A stretch of 64,000 nucleotides of DNA. Origin: Chimaeribacter coloradensis. GTDB taxonomy: Bacteria; Pseudomonadota; Gammaproteobacteria; Enterobacterales; Enterobacteriaceae. Below, one piece after another: positions 39,540-50,627 of the stretch. Location: the NCBI RefSeq assembly GCF_002858715.1, contig NZ_PJZH01000015.1, forward strand, positions 24,586-88,585. The letters are read 5' to 3'. The position numbers were made by a program, and so were the translations under genes. The stretch's first letter is position 1. Every line of letters begins with the position of its first letter. The notes under the pieces are model-generated. The model did no database searches. It was not told the DNA's origin and saw only the letters and a list, made by a program, of their open reading frames with translations.

Positions 39540-41264
39540 ATGGCTACACAATGCCTTGATATCGTCGCTTTACGCAAAGTTGAACCGACCACCGATGGCG
39601 AAACCATTAACGTCGCCAGCTATTACAGCAATGTGACTTATACCGACAGCATCCCTAACGGCGGCGGCCTTTTTGCCTATGACGCCAAAGACACCACCAG
39701 CGCAGACAACGGCGGCTCTGTCATTGTCACCCCCGGTGGCAAACGCTGGAAACGCATGGATACCCAGCTGTTGCCGGTGCATTTTGGTTGCCGACCGGGC
39801 GGCAGCATCGACTGCACCACGCAAATGAAAGCCTATGTCGCGGCCTCGGCCGGTAAAGTAGTGGATTTCCGCTTCGGCCCGTGGCGCGTCAGTGCCACCA
39901 TCGACCTGACCAACGTCACCCGTATCGTGGCGGACCAGGCAGGGCGGTTCAAAGTCAAACCAAGCGGCTTCGTCGGCGACTATGTGCTGACACTGGGGGA
40001 TCCAACCAAAGCAGCAAACGCGGGGCGCACCAGCCGCCAGATCATTGACGGTTCATTAGTGGTGGAGTGCGACAGCCGGGATACGGTGCTGAACGGCATC
40101 TATATGAAAGGTCAATGGTTTGTCGGTGAGCATCTCCGCGCGCAGGGGTTCAACGGTATCGGTATTCACCAGGACACCATCTGGGACTCCACCTTCCAGC
40201 GGCTGAGCGTGGAGCGCTGCGGTAACCTGAACGATTATGCGCTGGTGATGGGGTCCGATTCCGATACCCAGAACGCCACCCACATCGTCTCCGTACAGTG
40301 TGAGCAGGCGTACCACCGCGGCATCAAAATCGCCAACAAAGTGCGTAATGTGATCAACAACATCCACGCCGAACGGCTGATCATCCTCACCGAGAATGAC
40401 GGCACCACCGGGCTGGCCTCCGGCCTGAAGTACCTCAACCACAGCATCGTCACCGGTAACTCCATTATCCAGCAGGTGATTATCGATGCCGACAAACTGG
40501 ACAACACCACCCAGCAGACGGTGGGCGTGTCGCTGGTGCCCTCTATCTACCTGGCGGCCGACCGCTCCGAGTTCCGCAACTGGAACTGCGGCTCCTCGGT
40601 GGTGAGCACCGCCTACGGCACCAAATCGGTGTTCTCGACCTGTCTGTTCAGCTCCTGGTACATCAAAGCACCGACCTATGACATCACCGTGGTGGAGCCG
40701 GCCATCTCCAACGTGCTCCAGGTCGAATCAGACATGGACATTATCAACCCCACGGTGGCCAACCTGTCATTCTTCTACAACGCCGGGAAGGTGAAGATCA
40801 TCAAAGGAAACATCAGCAACCTGAGCTTCCCGAACAACATCCGCGGGGACATCACTTTCCTCGGCAGTTACATCAGCGGCAATATCACCGGCACCAAAGT
40901 CCCGGTGGCCGGGTTCGCGCCGGTGACCTTCACCGACTGTAACTTCACCGGCACCATCAGCGGGGCCTACCGCCAGAGCGCCATCATCAACGGCGGGCGT
41001 GCCGCCAAGGTGGATCTGGTCAACGGCGCGGCGATTGTGTTTAACAACGTCCTGATGGACAGCTTCAACTACACCGGTGAGCGCGGTTTCGTGACCCGCG
41101 GCTGCCGGGCCACCACCGTCACCAAATGGGCCACGCCGTCCGGCACCAATTACCCCATTGGGACGATCACCGAAAGAATGGGGGCGGACACGGCCAAGGC
41201 CGGCATTATGTTCGTGAATACGGACGGCGCGCTGAGCTGGTCGTCGATTGCCAAAGTCGCCTGA
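39540..41264 (+). CDS. orphan phage-tailspike-like beta-helix protein
   Basis: 574 residues. The N-terminal 70 residues (LDIVALRKVEPTTDGETINV, then GGGLFAYDAKDTTSADNGGS and VIVTPGGKRWKRM) are the short domain found at the head of many phage tailspike and tail-fibre pectate-lyase-like proteins. The rest has the repetitive Asn/Ile/Val/Gly pattern of a right-handed parallel beta-helix. No signal peptide. A strong AGGAGGAAGT site precedes the ATG. It sits alone between kdgT and ybdD with no other phage gene. It may be a domesticated polysaccharide-binding or -degrading protein. Enzymatic activity cannot be judged from sequence. Confidence 0.75.
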   Translation: MATQCLDIVALRKVEPTTDGETINVASYYSNVTYTDSIPNGGGLFAYDAKDTTSADNGGSVIVTPGGKRWKRMDTQLLPVHFGCRPGGSIDCTTQMKAYVAASAGKVVDFRFGPWRVSATIDLTNVTRIVADQAGRFKVKPSGFVGDYVLTLGDPTKAANAGRTSRQIIDGSLVVECDSRDTVLNGIYMKGQWFVGEHLRAQGFNGIGIHQDTIWDSTFQRLSVERCGNLNDYALVMGSDSDTQNATHIVSVQCEQAYHRGIKIANKVRNVINNIHAERLIILTENDGTTGLASGLKYLNHSIVTGNSIIQQVIIDADKLDNTTQQTVGVSLVPSIYLAADRSEFRNWNCGSSVVSTAYGTKSVFSTCLFSSWYIKAPTYDITVVEPAISNVLQVESDMDIINPTVANLSFFYNAGKVKIIKGNISNLSFPNNIRGDITFLGSYISGNITGTKVPVAGFAPVTFTDCNFTGTISGAYRQSAIINGGRAAKVDLVNGAAIVFNNVLMDSFNYTGERGFVTRGCRATTVTKWATPSGTNYPIGTITERMGADTAKAGIMFVNTDGALSWSSIAKVA

Positions 41265-41282
41265 GTACAGGCTGCCAGTAAA

Positions 41283-41312
41283 AACGGCTCCTTGCGGAGC
41301 CGTTTTTTTTTG
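41283..41312. terminator. terminator between the tailspike-like gene and ybdD
   Basis: AACGGCTCC / GGAGCCGTT with a TTGC loop and a T-run of eight or more. It may serve both convergent genes. Confidence 0.92.
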
Positions 41313-41314
41313 TG

Positions 41315-41608
41315 TCAGCAGGGGCACTTGCCCAGTTTGCCGCCCTGGCTGGGGAAGCGCGCCTCCAGGCAGTAGCGGTGGAAAGCCCGCTCGCTCATCG
41401 GCGTCTCCGTGGGGTGGTGCTGCCGGTGGTGGCGCAGGTAGGCCTGATAGTCATGCACGCCGACCATCAGCCGGAAGCTTTGCGCCAGCCGCCGGAAAAA
41501 GAGCCGCACCCGGTTACCCGGCGGCAGGTCACCCGCCAGCGGGTAGCACTGTTTAATGATCAGGGCGGAGGGGCGTGCCGCCGCCCGCAGCAGGCAGGGT
41601 TCAGCCAC
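41315..41608 (-). CDS. ybdD: YbdD/YjiX family protein with N-terminal extension
   Basis: Small accessory protein of CstA-type transporters. The family core is the C-terminal half: LAQSFRLMVGVHDYQAYLRH, HHPTETPMSERAFHRYCLEARF and a C-terminal CPC. 97 codons versus the usual ~65. The GTG start at 41608 overlaps the cstA stop by eight bases (GTGGCTGA), so translation is coupled. No later ATG precedes the core, so the extra ~30 residues (AEPCLLRAAARPSALIIKQC) appear to be translated. As in E. coli cstA-ybdD and btsT-yjiX. Confidence 0.85.
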   Translation of the reverse strand: MAEPCLLRAAARPSALIIKQCYPLAGDLPPGNRVRLFFRRLAQSFRLMVGVHDYQAYLRHHRQHHPTETPMSERAFHRYCLEARFPSQGGKLGKCPC

Positions 41609-43667
41609 GGGTCACCTCCCGGCGCAGGCGCACCTCGGTCTCATGGGTGGTGGGCTGGCTGGCGTTCAGCGCCCGGCGGACAACGAAGAACGCCGACACC
41701 AGCATGGTGACCGCCACCAGCATAAAGAACCCGCACAGCGCGGCGTTGATCTGGTTGGCAAACACGATGGTCTCCATATCCTTCAGCGATTTGGCCGGGG
41801 CGATCACCGTCCCGGCGTCGATCCCGGCGGAGAACTTACGCGCCTGCGCCAGGAAGCCGATGGCCGGTTTCTCATGGAAAATTTTCTGCCAGCCGGCGGT
41901 CATCGAGGTGATGAACAGCCAGGCGGTAGGCAGCAGCGTTACCCAGGCGTAGCGCTGTTTTTTCATCTTGAACAGCACCACGGTGCCGAGGATCAGCGCC
42001 ATCGAGGCCAGCATCTGGTTGCCGATGCCGAACAGCGGCCACAGGGTGTTGATGCCGCCGAGCGGGTCGATCACCCCCTGGTAGACGAAGAAGCCCCAGC
42101 CGGCCACCGCCACAGTGGTGCCGGCCAGGTTGCCGAGCCACGAGCGGTTATTCGCCAGCCCCGGCACCACCACGCCCGCCAGATCCTGCACCATAAAGCG
42201 GCAGGCACGGGTCCCGGCGTCCACCGCCGTGAGGATGAACAGCGCCTCGAACAGAATGGCGAAGTGGTACCAGAACGCCATCATCGCGCGGCTGTTGAAC
42301 ACCTCGGTGATGATATGCGCCATGCCCACGGCAAAGGTCGGTGCGCCGCCCGCGCGGGAGAGGATCGAGGTTTCACCCACGTCACGCGCAATCTGCGTCA
42401 GCAGATCCGGCGTCACCACAAAGCCCCAGCTGTTGATCGCCTGCGAGGCGCTCTCCACCGTGGTGCCGATCAGCGCCGCCGGGGCGTTCATGGCGAAGTA
42501 GACGCCTGGGTCGATCACTGAGGCGCAGATCAGCGCCATGATCGCCACAAACGACTCCATCAGCATCGCGCCGTAACCGATGAACCGGATATGGCTCTCG
42601 CGCTCCACCAGCTTCGGCGTGGTGCCGCTGGAGACCAGCGCATGGAAGCCGGAAATCGCGCCGCAGGCGATGGTAATAAACAGGAACGGGAACAGGCTGC
42701 CGGCAAACACCGGGCCGGAGCCGTCAATAAAGCGCGACACCGCCGGCATCTTCATCTCCGGCATGGCGAACACAATGCCCACCGCCAGCCCGACAATCAC
42801 GCCGATTTTCAGGAAGGTAGAGAGGTAGTCACGCGGGGCCAACAGCAGCCACACCGGCAGCACCGAGGCGACAAAGCCGTAAATCACCAGCACCCAGGTC
42901 AGGGCGGTGCCGGAGAGGGTGAAGAACGGCCCCCAGTAGGGGTCTTGCGCCACATTGCCGCCGTAGATAATCGCCAGCATCATCAGCACGAACCCGATAA
43001 TGGAGACTTCCGCGATCTTGCCGGGGCGGATAAAGCGCATATAGACGCCCATCAGCAGCGCAATCGGGATGGTGGCGGCGATGGTGAACAGCCCCCACGG
43101 GCTGTTGGCCAGCGCTTTGACCACCACCAGCGCCAGTGCCGACAGAATGATGATCATCACCCCCAGCGCGCCGAGCATGGTCACCACCCCGGCGAACGCA
43201 CCCAGCTCCTGCTTCGCCATCTCACCCAGCGAACGGCCGTCGCGGCGGGTGGAGATGAACAGCACCAGGAAATCCTGCACCGCACCGGCCAGCATCACGC
43301 CAATCAGGATCCACAGCGTGCCGGGCAGAAAGCCCATCTGCGCCGCCAGAATCGGCCCGACCAGCGGCCCGGCCCCGGCAATCGCCGCGAAATGGTGGCC
43401 GAACAGCACCCACTTATTGGTCGGCACGTAGTCCAGCCCGTCGTTATGCCGCTCCGCCGGCGTCATGCGGCGGTCATCCAGCTCAAACACCTTTGTCGCG
43501 ATGAACCGGCTGTAGAAGCGGTAAGCGATGCTGTAACAGGCCACGGCGGCCACCACCAGCCACACGGCGTTAACCGCCTCGCCACGGCTCAGCGCCAGCA
43601 TGGCAAAAGCCACCGCACCGAGTAACGCCACCGCTAACCAGATAAGCCTGGTTTTGACGTTGTTCAT
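41601..43667 (-). CDS. cstA: CstA-family transporter (pyruvate/peptide, carbon starvation)
   Basis: 688-residue inner-membrane protein with about 16-18 hydrophobic segments. Family motifs include GLDYVPTNKWVLFGHHFAAI followed by AGAGPLVGPILAAQMGFLPG, STRRDGRSLGE, LPVWLLLAPRDYLSTFLKIG and ISGFHALVSSGTTPK. It is about equally like E. coli CstA (701 aa) and the pyruvate:H+ symporter BtsT, so specificity is uncertain and the symbol is the family name. Followed by an overlapping ybdD. Upstream repeats of GTAACC type may bind a regulator. Confidence 0.85.
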   Translation of the reverse strand: MNNVKTRLIWLAVALLGAVAFAMLALSRGEAVNAVWLVVAAVACYSIAYRFYSRFIATKVFELDDRRMTPAERHNDGLDYVPTNKWVLFGHHFAAIAGAGPLVGPILAAQMGFLPGTLWILIGVMLAGAVQDFLVLFISTRRDGRSLGEMAKQELGAFAGVVTMLGALGVMIIILSALALVVVKALANSPWGLFTIAATIPIALLMGVYMRFIRPGKIAEVSIIGFVLMMLAIIYGGNVAQDPYWGPFFTLSGTALTWVLVIYGFVASVLPVWLLLAPRDYLSTFLKIGVIVGLAVGIVFAMPEMKMPAVSRFIDGSGPVFAGSLFPFLFITIACGAISGFHALVSSGTTPKLVERESHIRFIGYGAMLMESFVAIMALICASVIDPGVYFAMNAPAALIGTTVESASQAINSWGFVVTPDLLTQIARDVGETSILSRAGGAPTFAVGMAHIITEVFNSRAMMAFWYHFAILFEALFILTAVDAGTRACRFMVQDLAGVVVPGLANNRSWLGNLAGTTVAVAGWGFFVYQGVIDPLGGINTLWPLFGIGNQMLASMALILGTVVLFKMKKQRYAWVTLLPTAWLFITSMTAGWQKIFHEKPAIGFLAQARKFSAGIDAGTVIAPAKSLKDMETIVFANQINAALCGFFMLVAVTMLVSAFFVVRRALNASQPTTHETEVRLRREVTRG

Positions 43668-43731
43668 GGAAACTGCTCCTTGTATCTGTAGGGGGAGGAG
43701 AAAATGCGTGGCCGGGGCAGGGGCCGCGTAC

Positions 43732-43777
43732 GGTTAACCTTCTGTAACCCCGGCTCATCTTTTGTAACCTGTTAACC
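43732..43777. promoter_or_regulatory. GTAACC/GTTAACC repeats upstream of cstA
   Basis: GGTTAACC (43732-43739), CTGTAACC (43742-43749), TTGTAACC (43762-43769) and GTTAACC (43771-43777). The two inner copies are exactly 20 bases apart. They lie 65-110 bases upstream of the cstA start and look like a regulator target. Confidence 0.45.
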
Positions 43778-43876
43778 ATAGGGATTGTGGCGCGCTTGAG
43801 AAGTGAGGCAGCGAAGAAATGTGAGGCGGGCGGGGTTTTATCAGGAGAAAGGGGATCGGCGGGAGGAACCGCAGGC

Positions 43877-43904
43877 AAAAAAAATCCCGCACCGGGGTGC
43901 GGGA
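43877..43904 (-). terminator. rnb terminator
   Basis: TCCCGCAC / GTGCGGGA with a 4-base loop, then eight T on the minus strand, 29 bases past the rnb stop. Confidence 0.92.
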
Positions 43905-43933
43905 GTGTCAGGTCAGCGCCGGGGCGGGGCCGG

Positions 43934-45871
43934 TCAGGCAGCCGGGCGGGCGATGACGTTGCGGTTTTCCATACGCACTTCGGCGATTTCCACCTCAATC
44001 ACGTCGCTCTGGCGGTAGGCCACGTCGCCTTTGATCTGCACGGTGCCGGTCTCCTGGCTGCAGGCCAGTTCATCACGCACGGCGTGCAGGAACGGTGCCG
44101 GGATAAAGGCCACCGCGCCGTTGTCCAGCAGGCGCACGCGCAGGCCGCCGCGGGTGACGTCAATCACCTCGGCGCGGAAGCGCTCGCCGGTGCCGACTTT
44201 CGGCTGCAGGTAGCGGGCATAGAGCCAGTCACCCACATCGCGCTCTGCCATGCGGTTCAGGCGGCGGCGGTCAGCCAGTTGCTGGGTCATCTCCGCCTGC
44301 GGGCGCTCGGCCCCCTGTTCCAGGATGATCGCTTTCAGCAGGCGGTGGTTCACCATGTCGCCGTACTTACGGATCGGGGAGGTCCAGGTGGCGTACGCCT
44401 CCAGGCCAAGGCCGAAGTGCGGGCCCGGCTCGGTCGCGATCTCGGCGAAGGTCTGGAAGCGGCGGATGCGGCTGTCGAGGAACGGCGTCGGCTGGGCGTC
44501 CAGCTCACGGCGCAGGGTGCAGAAGCCCGGCAGGGTCAGCAGCTCGGCGGCGTCCGCCTTGATGCCGTTGGCCTCCAGGATCGCCACGGCATTCTCGACC
44601 AGCAGCGGGTCAAAGCCGGTGTGCACGTTGTAGACGCCGAAGCCGAGGCGGTCACGCAGCACGCGGGCGGCGCAGACGTTGGCGGCGATCATCGACTCTT
44701 CGACAATGCGGTTGGCGATGCGGCGGTGCTCCACCACGATCTCCAGCACGTTGCCCTTGTCACCCAGCACAAAGCGGAAGTCCGGGCGGTCTTTGAACAC
44801 CAGCGCATGCTGTTCACGCCACTGGCTGCGCAGGTCACAGACGCGCTTCAGCAGGCGGATTTGTTCAGCAATCGCGTCATTTTGCGGCTGCCAGCTGCCT
44901 TTCTCTTCCAGCCAGTCAGAGACCTCGTCATACACCAGTTTGGCTTTGGACTCGATGTTGGCGGCAAAGAAGCGGATGTCATCACCCAGGCTGCCGTCCT
45001 CGCCCAGCGTCACGCGGCAGGCCAGCACCGGGCGCAGCACGTTCGGGCGCAGCGAGCAGGTGTCGTCGGAGAGGTCGCGCGGCAGCATCGGGATGTTGAA
45101 GCCCGGCAGGTAGTTGGTGAAGGCGCGGATGCGGGCGATGTTGTCGATGTCGCTGCCTTCGCTGACGTAGGCGGTCGGGTCGGCAATCGCCACGGTGAGC
45201 TGCAGGCGGCCGTCGGCCAGCGTCCCGACATAGAGCGCATCGTCCATGTCTTCGGTGCTGGCGCTGTCGATGGTGACGAACGGCAGGGCGGTGAGGTCTT
45301 CACGCGGCGGCTGGGCGTCGAGCATCTCGGTCGGGGCCTCGGCCTCCGGCGCTTCGCGCTCAAGGTTATGGCGTGCCAGCGTCACCCACCAGGGGGCGAA
45401 ATCGTCTTCACCAAAGGTAATGTAGGTGGTCAGGTCGGCGTAGAAGCCGCGGTCACCTTTCAGCGGGTGGCGGCGCATCTCAGCAACGGCCCAGTCACCC
45501 TCTTTGAATTCATGTTTTACATCGCGCGCCGGGCGGCACGGGATGGCGTCTTTCAGCAGCGGATGATCCGGCACGATAGACAGGCGGTCATCTTTTTTCT
45601 GTACCCGGCCGACAAAGCGCGTCAGGAACGGCTCCACCAGCGATTCCGGGTCAGCGACTTCACGCTCTTTTTCGGTATGGAGGGCGGCAATAACCCGGTC
45701 ACCGTGCATCACTTTCTTCATGTACGGCGGCGGGATGAAGTAGCTTTTCTGGCCGTCCACTTCCAGGAAGCCAAAGCCTTTCTCAGTGCCTTTGACCACG
45801 CCTTCCGCGCGGGGAGTCTGAGAGTGAAGTTGCTGTTTTAGCTGTGCAAGCAGCGGGTTATCTTGAAACAT
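43934..45871 (-). CDS. rnb: exoribonuclease II
   Basis: 3'-5' processive, single-strand-specific RNase. 645 residues (E. coli 644). Two N-terminal cold-shock domains, then the RNB catalytic domain with the Mg2+-binding acidic cluster [19 protein letters not shown], and a C-terminal S1 domain ([20 protein letters not shown]). Own unit with a strong terminator; the upstream gene is ydeP-like. Confidence 0.98.
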   Translation of the reverse strand: MFQDNPLLAQLKQQLHSQTPRAEGVVKGTEKGFGFLEVDGQKSYFIPPPYMKKVMHGDRVIAALHTEKEREVADPESLVEPFLTRFVGRVQKKDDRLSIVPDHPLLKDAIPCRPARDVKHEFKEGDWAVAEMRRHPLKGDRGFYADLTTYITFGEDDFAPWWVTLARHNLEREAPEAEAPTEMLDAQPPREDLTALPFVTIDSASTEDMDDALYVGTLADGRLQLTVAIADPTAYVSEGSDIDNIARIRAFTNYLPGFNIPMLPRDLSDDTCSLRPNVLRPVLACRVTLGEDGSLGDDIRFFAANIESKAKLVYDEVSDWLEEKGSWQPQNDAIAEQIRLLKRVCDLRSQWREQHALVFKDRPDFRFVLGDKGNVLEIVVEHRRIANRIVEESMIAANVCAARVLRDRLGFGVYNVHTGFDPLLVENAVAILEANGIKADAAELLTLPGFCTLRRELDAQPTPFLDSRIRRFQTFAEIATEPGPHFGLGLEAYATWTSPIRKYGDMVNHRLLKAIILEQGAERPQAEMTQQLADRRRLNRMAERDVGDWLYARYLQPKVGTGERFRAEVIDVTRGGLRVRLLDNGAVAFIPAPFLHAVRDELACSQETGTVQIKGDVAYRQSDVIEVEIAEVRMENRNVIARPAA

Positions 45872-46015
45872 AGCGTCCCGGGCATGGGTTAAAGGTGGCG
45901 TAAATCGCGGCTGACAGTTTTACGCGAATCAGCCGCGACGGGCAAGCGCTTTAGCCGCAATCCCCTGCGAAAAAAGCGCCTTTGGCAAGGCCCGGCCACC
46001 GGCCGGAAAACCGCA

Positions 46016-48322
<2,307 letters not shown>

Positions 48323-48360
48323 TCGATGTGTTGTCGCAGGTGTAGTTGTTTCAGAAACGT

Positions 48361-48380
48361 AAACACTTTTTTAAGTGTTT
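48361..48380. promoter_or_regulatory. perfect 8-4-8 palindrome upstream of ydeP
   Basis: AAACACTT-TTTT-AAGTGTTT, in the ydeP-dacD divergent spacer near the expected ydeP promoter. It resembles a dimeric regulator operator more than a terminator because no gene ends here. Confidence 0.55.
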
Positions 48381-48670
48381 GCATAATTTATGTCGCAATT
48401 CTAGGGAGTCAAGGCGGGAGCGTCTAATCGAATGGCGCAATCGCCTGATAGAGGAGGCTTATCGCTCCGGGTCAGATTGCGCAACAAAAAAGCCGCGCCC
48501 GGCCATCCGCTGTTTTTGTGACCGAGTTGTAACAGGCCAGTTTCATTATGCAATCTTTGGCAAAGGTCTTAGGGTTCCACCCGCCGGGGAATTCATGCAC
48601 TCTACCCGCCGGATTTTCATCGGTTTTTTGGCGTGGGCCGGGGCTGCTCGCGCAGTAAGAGGATAAGTGT
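48381..48670. other. rest of ydeP-dacD divergent spacer
   Basis: 290 bases with a GCGCAATC / GATTGCGC inverted repeat (about 48435-48482). No small gene or canonical promoter I can defend. Confidence 0.4.
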
Positions 48671-49864
48671 GTGAAGCGTAGTGTATTGAGTATGTTATGT
48701 GGCGTATTGATGATCACCGCCGGGCAGGGCATGGCGGCCGACGCGCCGACCGCGGCCGGCGTCGCGCCGGTGGCGTTCCCGGTAGTGGCACCGGGCATTG
48801 ATGCCGCCTCCTTTGTGCTGATGGACTACGCCACCGGCGACATCCTGGCGCAGGGCAACCAGGACGAGCGCCGCAACCCGGCCAGCCTTACCAAGCTGAT
48901 GACCGGCTACGTGGTAGACCGCGCGCTGGACCAGCACAAAATCACCCTGGATGATGTGGTCACCGTGGGCAAAGATGCCTGGGCAGCGGGCAACCCGGTG
49001 TTTGCCGGCTCCTCGCTGATGTTCCTCAAGCCGGGCGACCGCGTCACCGTGCGTGACCTGAGCCGCGGCATCATCATCGACTCCGGCAATGACGCCTGCG
49101 TGGCGATGGCGGACTACGTGGCGGGCAGCCAGCCGGCGTTTGTTGACCTGATGAACCAGTACGTCACCCGCCTCGGCCTGAAAGACACCCACTTCGAGAC
49201 CGTACACGGGCTGGACGCGCCGGGGCAGTACACCACCGCGCACGACCTGGCGGTGCTCTCGCGCGCCATCATCCACGGCGAGCCGGAGGAGTACCACATG
49301 TACAGCGAGAAGACGCTCACTTACAACAACATCACCCAGAACAACCGCAACGGCCTGCTGTGGGACAAAAACCTCAACGTCGACGGCCTGAAAACCGGCC
49401 ACACCGAGAGCGCCGGGTTCAACATCATCGCCTCGGCGACCGAGGGCCAGCGCCGCCTGATCGCCGTGGTGATGGGCGGCAAAAGCCCGAAAGGGCGTGA
49501 GGAGCAGGCGCGCAAACTGCTGACCTGGGGCTTCCGCGAGTTCGCCACCCTGCCGGTGTTCAAGGCCGGGCAGAACATCGCCAGCGAGCCGGTCTGGTAC
49601 GGTGACACCGACAAGGTGAAACTCGGCAGCGCCGACGCCGTGTTCCTCAGCGTCCCGGCGGGCGACAGCGACAAGATCAAGGCCCAGTACGTGCTGAACA
49701 GCCCGCAACTGGAGGCACCGCTGCAAAAAGGGCAGGCGGTCGGCAAGATCAACATCGTCGACCAGGGCAAAGTGCTCAAATCCATTCCGCTGGTGGTGCT
49801 GGAGCCGGTGAAACAGGGCAGCCTGTTCAGCCGCGCGGTGGACTACATCAAGCTGAAGATCTAG
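48671..49864 (+). CDS. dacD: D-alanyl-D-alanine carboxypeptidase DacD (PBP6b)
   Basis: Low-molecular-mass penicillin-binding protein trimming the terminal D-Ala of peptidoglycan stem peptides. 397 residues. Signal peptide MKRSVLSMLCGVLMITAGQG (cleavage after GMAA). Motifs: SLTK (SxxK nucleophile), SGN in IIDSGNDAC, KTG in DGLKTGHTES. A beta-rich C-domain and an amphipathic end (SRAVDYIKLKI) anchor it to the membrane. The start is GTG at 48671 after AGAGGATAA. Sequence is nearest DacD rather than DacA or DacC. Confidence 0.92.
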   Translation: MKRSVLSMLCGVLMITAGQGMAADAPTAAGVAPVAFPVVAPGIDAASFVLMDYATGDILAQGNQDERRNPASLTKLMTGYVVDRALDQHKITLDDVVTVGKDAWAAGNPVFAGSSLMFLKPGDRVTVRDLSRGIIIDSGNDACVAMADYVAGSQPAFVDLMNQYVTRLGLKDTHFETVHGLDAPGQYTTAHDLAVLSRAIIHGEPEEYHMYSEKTLTYNNITQNNRNGLLWDKNLNVDGLKTGHTESAGFNIIASATEGQRRLIAVVMGGKSPKGREEQARKLLTWGFREFATLPVFKAGQNIASEPVWYGDTDKVKLGSADAVFLSVPAGDSDKIKAQYVLNSPQLEAPLQKGQAVGKINIVDQGKVLKSIPLVVLEPVKQGSLFSRAVDYIKLKI

Positions 49865-49881
49865 TGCGTCAGCAGGAGACA

Positions 49882-49907
49882 AGCCGGCCCCCGCGCCGGC
49901 TTTTTTA
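49882..49907 (+). terminator. dacD terminator
   Basis: AGCCGGC / GCCGGCT with a 6-base loop and six T, about 18 bases after the dacD stop. Confidence 0.9.
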
Positions 49908-50007
49908 TTGCTGCCGTAAAGACAACAAATCCTGACTAAAATAGTGACAGGGGTCGTGGGCCGCACATGGGCGCCCCACGCACAACACAAGCCTGAGGAG
50001 GCGCGGT

Positions 50008-50583
50008 ATGAATCAAGGGCCGTTGACAGAAAACGAGCTGGAGTGGCTGGACGAGGTGTTGCTGAAGTACGGCAATGAGGACTCGGTGCTGGATGTCTCT
50101 GAACTGGATGGGCTGCTGACGGCCCTGCTTTCCGGCCCCACCCCGGTGGAGCCGGCGCAGTGGCTGACGGCGCTGTGGGGCGGGGAGGCGAACGTCCCGC
50201 ACTGGGCCTCAGAGGAGGAGATGACCCGCTTTATGGATCTTACCTTCCAGCACATGGATGACATCGCCCAGCGGCTCAGCGAGGCCCCTGACCAGTTCGA
50301 CCCGATGTTCGGTTACCTCGAAGAGGGGGAAGACGAGTACACCGTGGTGGAGGAGTGGTGCGCGGGCTATCTGCGCGGGGTAGAACTGGGGCACTGGCCG
50401 TCCCTGCCGGAGAGCCAGCAACCGGCGCTGGCGGCCATCGCCCTGCATGCGCAGGAGGCGCAGAGCGCACAGCTGGAGCAGATGACGCCGGAAGCCTATG
50501 CCGAAAGCCAGGAGGCGATCCAGCCTGCCGCCCTGCAACTCTACGACTACTGGCAGCAGCAGCGCGGCGCGGCACTGCATTAA
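50008..50583 (+). CDS. YecA/UPF0149 family protein lacking the SEC-C tail
   Basis: 191 residues, homologous to residues 1-190 of E. coli YecA (MNQGPLTENELEWLDEVLLK, then VLDVSELDGLLTALLSGP, WLTALWGG). E. coli YecA continues with a zinc-binding SEC-C domain (CPCGSGKKFKQCC). That domain is absent here: the frame ends DYWQQQRGAALH and a terminator hairpin starts 20 bases later. Either the family has naturally short members or the tail was lost. Cytoplasmic, all-helical; function unknown. Confidence 0.85.
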   Translation: MNQGPLTENELEWLDEVLLKYGNEDSVLDVSELDGLLTALLSGPTPVEPAQWLTALWGGEANVPHWASEEEMTRFMDLTFQHMDDIAQRLSEAPDQFDPMFGYLEEGEDEYTVVEEWCAGYLRGVELGHWPSLPESQQPALAAIALHAQEAQSAQLEQMTPEAYAESQEAIQPAALQLYDYWQQQRGAALH

Positions 50584-50602
50584 GCCGGTCACGCCCCGGC
50601 CC

Positions 50603-50627
50603 ACGCCGCCCGCCGGGCGGCGTTTTT
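50603..50627. terminator. terminator between yecA-like gene and LysR gene
   Basis: ACGCCGCCC / GGGCGGCGT, 9 bp, with a GCC loop and five T. It overlaps the last base pairs of the convergent LysR gene. Confidence 0.85.

Noticed and set aside
43787..45841. 684-codon frame antisense to rnb
   Set aside because: It covers a complete RNase II gene, spans the rnb terminator and has no motif.
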